Below, piece after piece: positions 7,099 to 9,537 of a DNA stretch of 9,537 nucleotides (positions are counted from its first letter, which is position 1; the number at the start of each line of letters is the position of its first letter). Source of the stretch: Alphaproteobacteria bacterium. Lineage in GTDB: Bacteria; Pseudomonadota; Alphaproteobacteria; Puniceispirillales; Puniceispirillaceae. A program made the translations under genes and the position numbers. The notes beneath the pieces were generated by a model that searched no databases, was not told the DNA's origin, and worked only from the letters and a program-made list of their open reading frames with translations. The stretch covers positions 1 through 9,537 of the forward strand of contig WTHY01000103.1 in the NCBI GenBank assembly GCA_011522945.1, given 5' to 3'.

Positions 7099-7125
7099 GA
7101 AAGACGGCCCATAGATAAGGCCATC
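7099..7125 (-). terminator. Probable weak intrinsic terminator of the transport operon
   Basis: Read on the - strand, GATGGCC (from 7125 down) pairs with GGCCGTC (down to 7103) as a 7-bp stem including one U-G wobble, with a 9-base loop. It is followed by TTTCTG. It lies 13 bases beyond the ATPase stop codon. On the + strand the same position is a C-A mismatch with no T-run, so it fits the - strand better. A smaller overlapping hairpin, CTCA-AAGG-TGAG at 7125-7136, could compete. The U-tract is short, so termination may be incomplete. Confidence 0.4.
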
Positions 7126-7137
7126 TCAAAGGTGAGC

Positions 7138-8208
7138 CTATTTTGCCTGGGCAGAAATTGTCCTATCATCTGTATCAAAAAATGTCAGGCGGTCCTCAGA
7201 AAAAGCCAGCCCAACCTTTGTCCCTGTTTTGATATCAGTACTTCCAGATAGACGTACGATCACCATGCCAAGATTGTTGCAATCAACATAGGCATAGCTA
7301 TCTGCGCCCAAATATTCACATACTGCAACCGTGCCAGTACAATGGCCTGATCCAACTTTGGTTAGGGTGATATCTTCTGCACGAACGCCTAATTTCGTAA
7401 TGTTGGACCCGGCTGCGCCCCGGTTGTGTGCGCCTTTGTCCTGACCATCCAAGCTGAATGTTGTATCATTCGCTGAACAGGGCATGACATTCATTTTCGG
7501 ACTGCCGATAAATTGCGCAACAAAGAGTGTCTCTGGTGCTTCATAAAGCTCACGCGGCGTGCCAACCTGTTCAATTTGACCATCACGTAGCACAACAATC
7601 TTATCTGCTAATGTCATAGCTTCGACTTGATCATGTGTTACATAAACCATTGTTGCACGTAATGTTTCGTGCAGTTTGGCAATCTCAAAGCGCATCTGTA
7701 CACGTAGAGCAGCATCTAGATTGGATAAAGGCTCGTCAAACAAGAACCCTTTCGGTTCGCGCACAATGGCTCGTCCTATGGCCACACGTTGACGCTGGCC
7801 GCCTGAAAGTGCTTTTGGCCGTCTATCCAAATAGGCATCTAGCTCTAATATAGCTGAGGCTTCAGATACTTTTTCTTCTATTTCGGCGCGGCTCGCCCCA
7901 GATGTTTTGAGGGCAAATCCGATATTATCTCGTACAGACATATGTGGGTACAATGCATAGGATTGGAACACCATCGATAAGGCACGTTCTGAGGGAATCT
8001 TGTCTGTCACATCCTGATCATCTAACAGAATGCGTCCATATGACGTGTCTTCAAGACCGGCAATCATGCGGAGCAAGGTGGACTTCCCGCATCCTGACGG
8101 GCCAACAAAAACCACCATCTCACCATCTTCGATAGTAAGATTAATGCCGCGAATAACCTGCGTATTGCCGAACCATTTTTCGACATTTTCAAGCTGTATG
8201 CTGCCCAT
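7138..8208 (-). CDS. Carbohydrate ABC importer ATP-binding subunit (MalK/UgpC/MsmK-type)
   Basis: This 356-residue protein is the ATPase that drives a binding-protein-dependent sugar importer from the cytoplasmic face of the inner membrane. Walker A is GPSGCGKST (36-44), the Q-loop glutamine is Q82, the signature is LSGGQ (134-138), Walker B is FLFDE (155-159) followed by the D-loop SNLDA, and the switch histidine is H192 in VTHDQ. All are intact, so it should be active. Residues from about 235 onward form the TOBE-type regulatory domain of MalK/UgpC proteins, and length matches that group. A strong AGGAG at 8216-8220 overlaps the stop codon of the glycosidase gene, only 11 bases upstream, so the two are translated together. 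Such ATPases can serve several sugar permeases, so substrate must be judged from the permease and hydrolase partners. Confidence 0.95.
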   Translation of the reverse strand: MGSIQLENVEKWFGNTQVIRGINLTIEDGEMVVFVGPSGCGKSTLLRMIAGLEDTSYGRILLDDQDVTDKIPSERALSMVFQSYALYPHMSVRDNIGFALKTSGASRAEIEEKVSEASAILELDAYLDRRPKALSGGQRQRVAIGRAIVREPKGFLFDEPLSNLDAALRVQMRFEIAKLHETLRATMVYVTHDQVEAMTLADKIVVLRDGQIEQVGTPRELYEAPETLFVAQFIGSPKMNVMPCSANDTTFSLDGQDKGAHNRGAAGSNITKLGVRAEDITLTKVGSGHCTGTVAVCEYLGADSYAYVDCNNLGMVIVRLSGSTDIKTGTKVGLAFSEDRLTFFDTDDRTISAQAK

Positions 8209-8219
8209 ATTTGCTCTCC

Positions 8220-9509
8220 TTATGCTGCCTGTATCGCAGGCGCATCATATCCAGCCCAAGCCAACCATAAGGCAGCTGTCCAGGAAAAATCCTGCCCAAT
8301 ACAACCAGCCCCACTTATCGGGTCAAAACATTCATAAAACCCAGATAGTTCGATGACATGGCGTAAGTCCAAGCGCATTTTTTCTGCCAGATCAGGGATA
8401 CCCTGCTCTGCTAATCCTTTTGAGATCATGTAATTCATCTGGCACCATAAAGGCCCGCACCAATAACGCTGACTTTCAAACCGCGCTGCCTCTGGGTCCC
8501 AGCTTGGCTGTCCAAACTTGGTCTGTTTGGCAATACGTCTTATGTGCTCAAGCGTATGGTCGCGCTGTGCCTGACTGCCTACATCTGCATAAAAGCAGAG
8601 CGCACTTGCATTGGAAAAGCCATCTGAAAATGTCCCACTACGTACATCGCGTACACAGTAAGCTTGAATAGCGTCATTCCAGAAATACTCTGCGCCAGCA
8701 ATGCCAGCTTCAATCCAACTATCTATTTCCGGCAAGACATCATCTTTACCGAGCCAGACAGCAATCTCACGAAGGTCACGGCAGGCCCGAAGCCAGATGA
8801 AATGCAAGCCTGGATCTGCCATTAAGAATGGACCGTTATTGACAATAACTGATTGGTCCCAATTATGATCGCGACCAAATTTCACCATAGTGATATATTT
8901 GTCATATTCCTCATGGCTTGGTCGCTGTGACGGGTCAGCATGTTCAATATCTTTACGTTTATAAGATGGCAGGTCTGGATCAACTGCCATTGCACGCATG
9001 CCGATATCCCAATCAGGACAATTATCACGGCCTGTCTCCCAGGGATGAACAGTGCAGATGGCTGGACAGCCTTCAGGCCTGCGATAATGAAAATACCATC
9101 TTTGCCAGCGCAGCGTAGACTCGAACAGAGAGCCTGCCCGGGCGAGTTCTGAAGCAGGTGCTGTTTCAACAAGATGACGGACTATCGAGGCTAGCACAGG
9201 CGGCTGCGAAATACCGCTCGCAGGAATGCCGGCAGCTTCTGTTTGCCAGATTGAGGGGCCAGGAAAATAGTCAGCGTCATCTTTGCGAAAGATAATATGT
9301 GGTATCATACCATCATCAGCTTGCGCGTCGGTCAGCATTTCCAATTCCTGCCAGGCGCGCTCTCTGTCATATGTCGCTATGCCAAGCGCAATGAAGGCAG
9401 AATCCCAGTTCCATTGAAATGGGTACAGGCGGGCTGTTGGAATCGTAAAACCGCCACGATCATTTTTCTGTAAAATTGCCATAGCTTGCTGATTGAGCGT
9501 TTCAGTCAT
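8220..9509 (-). CDS. GH63-type glycosidase, mannosylglycerate/glucosylglycerate hydrolase-like
   Basis: This 429-residue protein has no signal peptide and should act in the cytoplasm on an imported glycoside. It looks like an (alpha/alpha)6-barrel enzyme. WNWDSAFIALG (33-43), HPWETGRDNCPDWD (155-168), YWCGPLW (349-355) and FYECFDPISG followed by GQDFSWTAAL (391-414) are the recognisable conserved blocks. By analogy with Thermus mannosylglycerate hydrolase, the general acid should be D162 and the second carboxylate E393; I assign these by motif, not alignment. Length fits the short bacterial GH63 members (about 420-480). The start at 9509 has AAAGG eight bases upstream, lying over the stop region of the upstream permease gene, and the ATPase follows 11 bases downstream. 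Its place inside an ABC operon supports uptake followed by hydrolysis. Substrate could be glucosylglycerate, mannosylglycerate or another alpha-glucoside. Confidence 0.78.
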   Translation of the reverse strand: MTETLNQQAMAILQKNDRGGFTIPTARLYPFQWNWDSAFIALGIATYDRERAWQELEMLTDAQADDGMIPHIIFRKDDADYFPGPSIWQTEAAGIPASGISQPPVLASIVRHLVETAPASELARAGSLFESTLRWQRWYFHYRRPEGCPAICTVHPWETGRDNCPDWDIGMRAMAVDPDLPSYKRKDIEHADPSQRPSHEEYDKYITMVKFGRDHNWDQSVIVNNGPFLMADPGLHFIWLRACRDLREIAVWLGKDDVLPEIDSWIEAGIAGAEYFWNDAIQAYCVRDVRSGTFSDGFSNASALCFYADVGSQAQRDHTLEHIRRIAKQTKFGQPSWDPEAARFESQRYWCGPLWCQMNYMISKGLAEQGIPDLAEKMRLDLRHVIELSGFYECFDPISGAGCIGQDFSWTAALWLAWAGYDAPAIQAA

Positions 9510-9513
9510 TGCC

Positions 9514-9537
9514 CTAACCTTTCACACTTCCGGCAGT
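9514..9537 (-). CDS. Carbohydrate ABC importer permease, MalG-type, C-terminal end only
   Basis: The window edge cuts this gene; only seven codons and a TAG stop (9514-9516) remain, encoding Thr-Ala-Gly-Ser-Val-Lys-Gly. Endings of the form AGxVKG are characteristic of MalG/UgpE-like inner-membrane permeases. The stop lies four bases before the glycosidase start, in the same direction, and an ABC ATPase gene completes the operon. Seven residues is very little evidence, so the call rests on the tail motif plus context. Confidence 0.6.
   Translation of the reverse strand, partial: TAGSVKG

Noticed and set aside
7141..7157. TGCC/GGCA dyad at the end of the ATPase gene as a terminator
   Set aside because: The loop would be only two bases and the stem four, and it lies inside the coding region.
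8030..8356. 108-codon + strand open frame across the ATPase/glycosidase junction
   Set aside because: It is antisense to two clear family members and shows no domain or convincing ribosome-binding site.

Overview
The window looks like a piece of a Gram-negative, probably alphaproteobacterial, chromosome. This is inferred from the protein families (a TviB-like nucleotide-sugar dehydrogenase, a WbpM/FlaA1-type dehydratase, an AraD-type dehydratase and a MalK/UgpC-type importer ATPase) and from a moderate base composition that is AT-richer on the left. A marine alphaproteobacterium such as a SAR116-type lineage would fit, but that is only a guess. There are no RNA genes, insertion sequences or CRISPR arrays that I can support.

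Region 1 (about 72-6053, + strand) is a compact surface-polysaccharide operon. It starts with a thiamine-diphosphate E1 alpha/beta pair of the 2-oxoacid dehydrogenase type. The two genes overlap by 8 bases, and E1 beta overlaps the next gene by 7 bases. That next gene is a PglC/WcaJ-type sugar-phosphate transferase that loads the first sugar onto undecaprenyl phosphate. After a 39-base gap comes a membrane-anchored UDP-HexNAc 4,6-dehydratase (WbpM/PglF/CapD type). Twelve bases later comes a TviB/WbpO-like UDP-HexNAc 6-dehydrogenase. The last three genes make and commit activated sugars (a 4-keto-6-deoxy-HexNAc and a HexNAc uronic acid). No glycosyltransferases, flippase or polymerase are present, so the locus should continue to the left or elsewhere. 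The E1 pair has no E2 or E3 partner here, and its coupling to the sugar transferase is the most unusual point of the window.

Region 2 (6054-7047) holds a long imperfect hairpin in the spacer, then a DHDPS-superfamily gene closest in my memory to L-2-keto-3-deoxyarabonate dehydratase, a sugar-acid catabolic enzyme.

Region 3 (7138-9537, - strand) converges on region 2 and is a sugar or osmolyte uptake operon. In transcription order it has the last seven codons of a MalG-type permease, a cytoplasmic GH63-type glycosidase resembling mannosylglycerate/glucosylglycerate hydrolases, and a MalK/UgpC-type ATPase. A likely weak intrinsic terminator for this operon lies in the 90-base convergent gap. 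The likely job is import of a small glycoside and its hydrolysis inside the cell.
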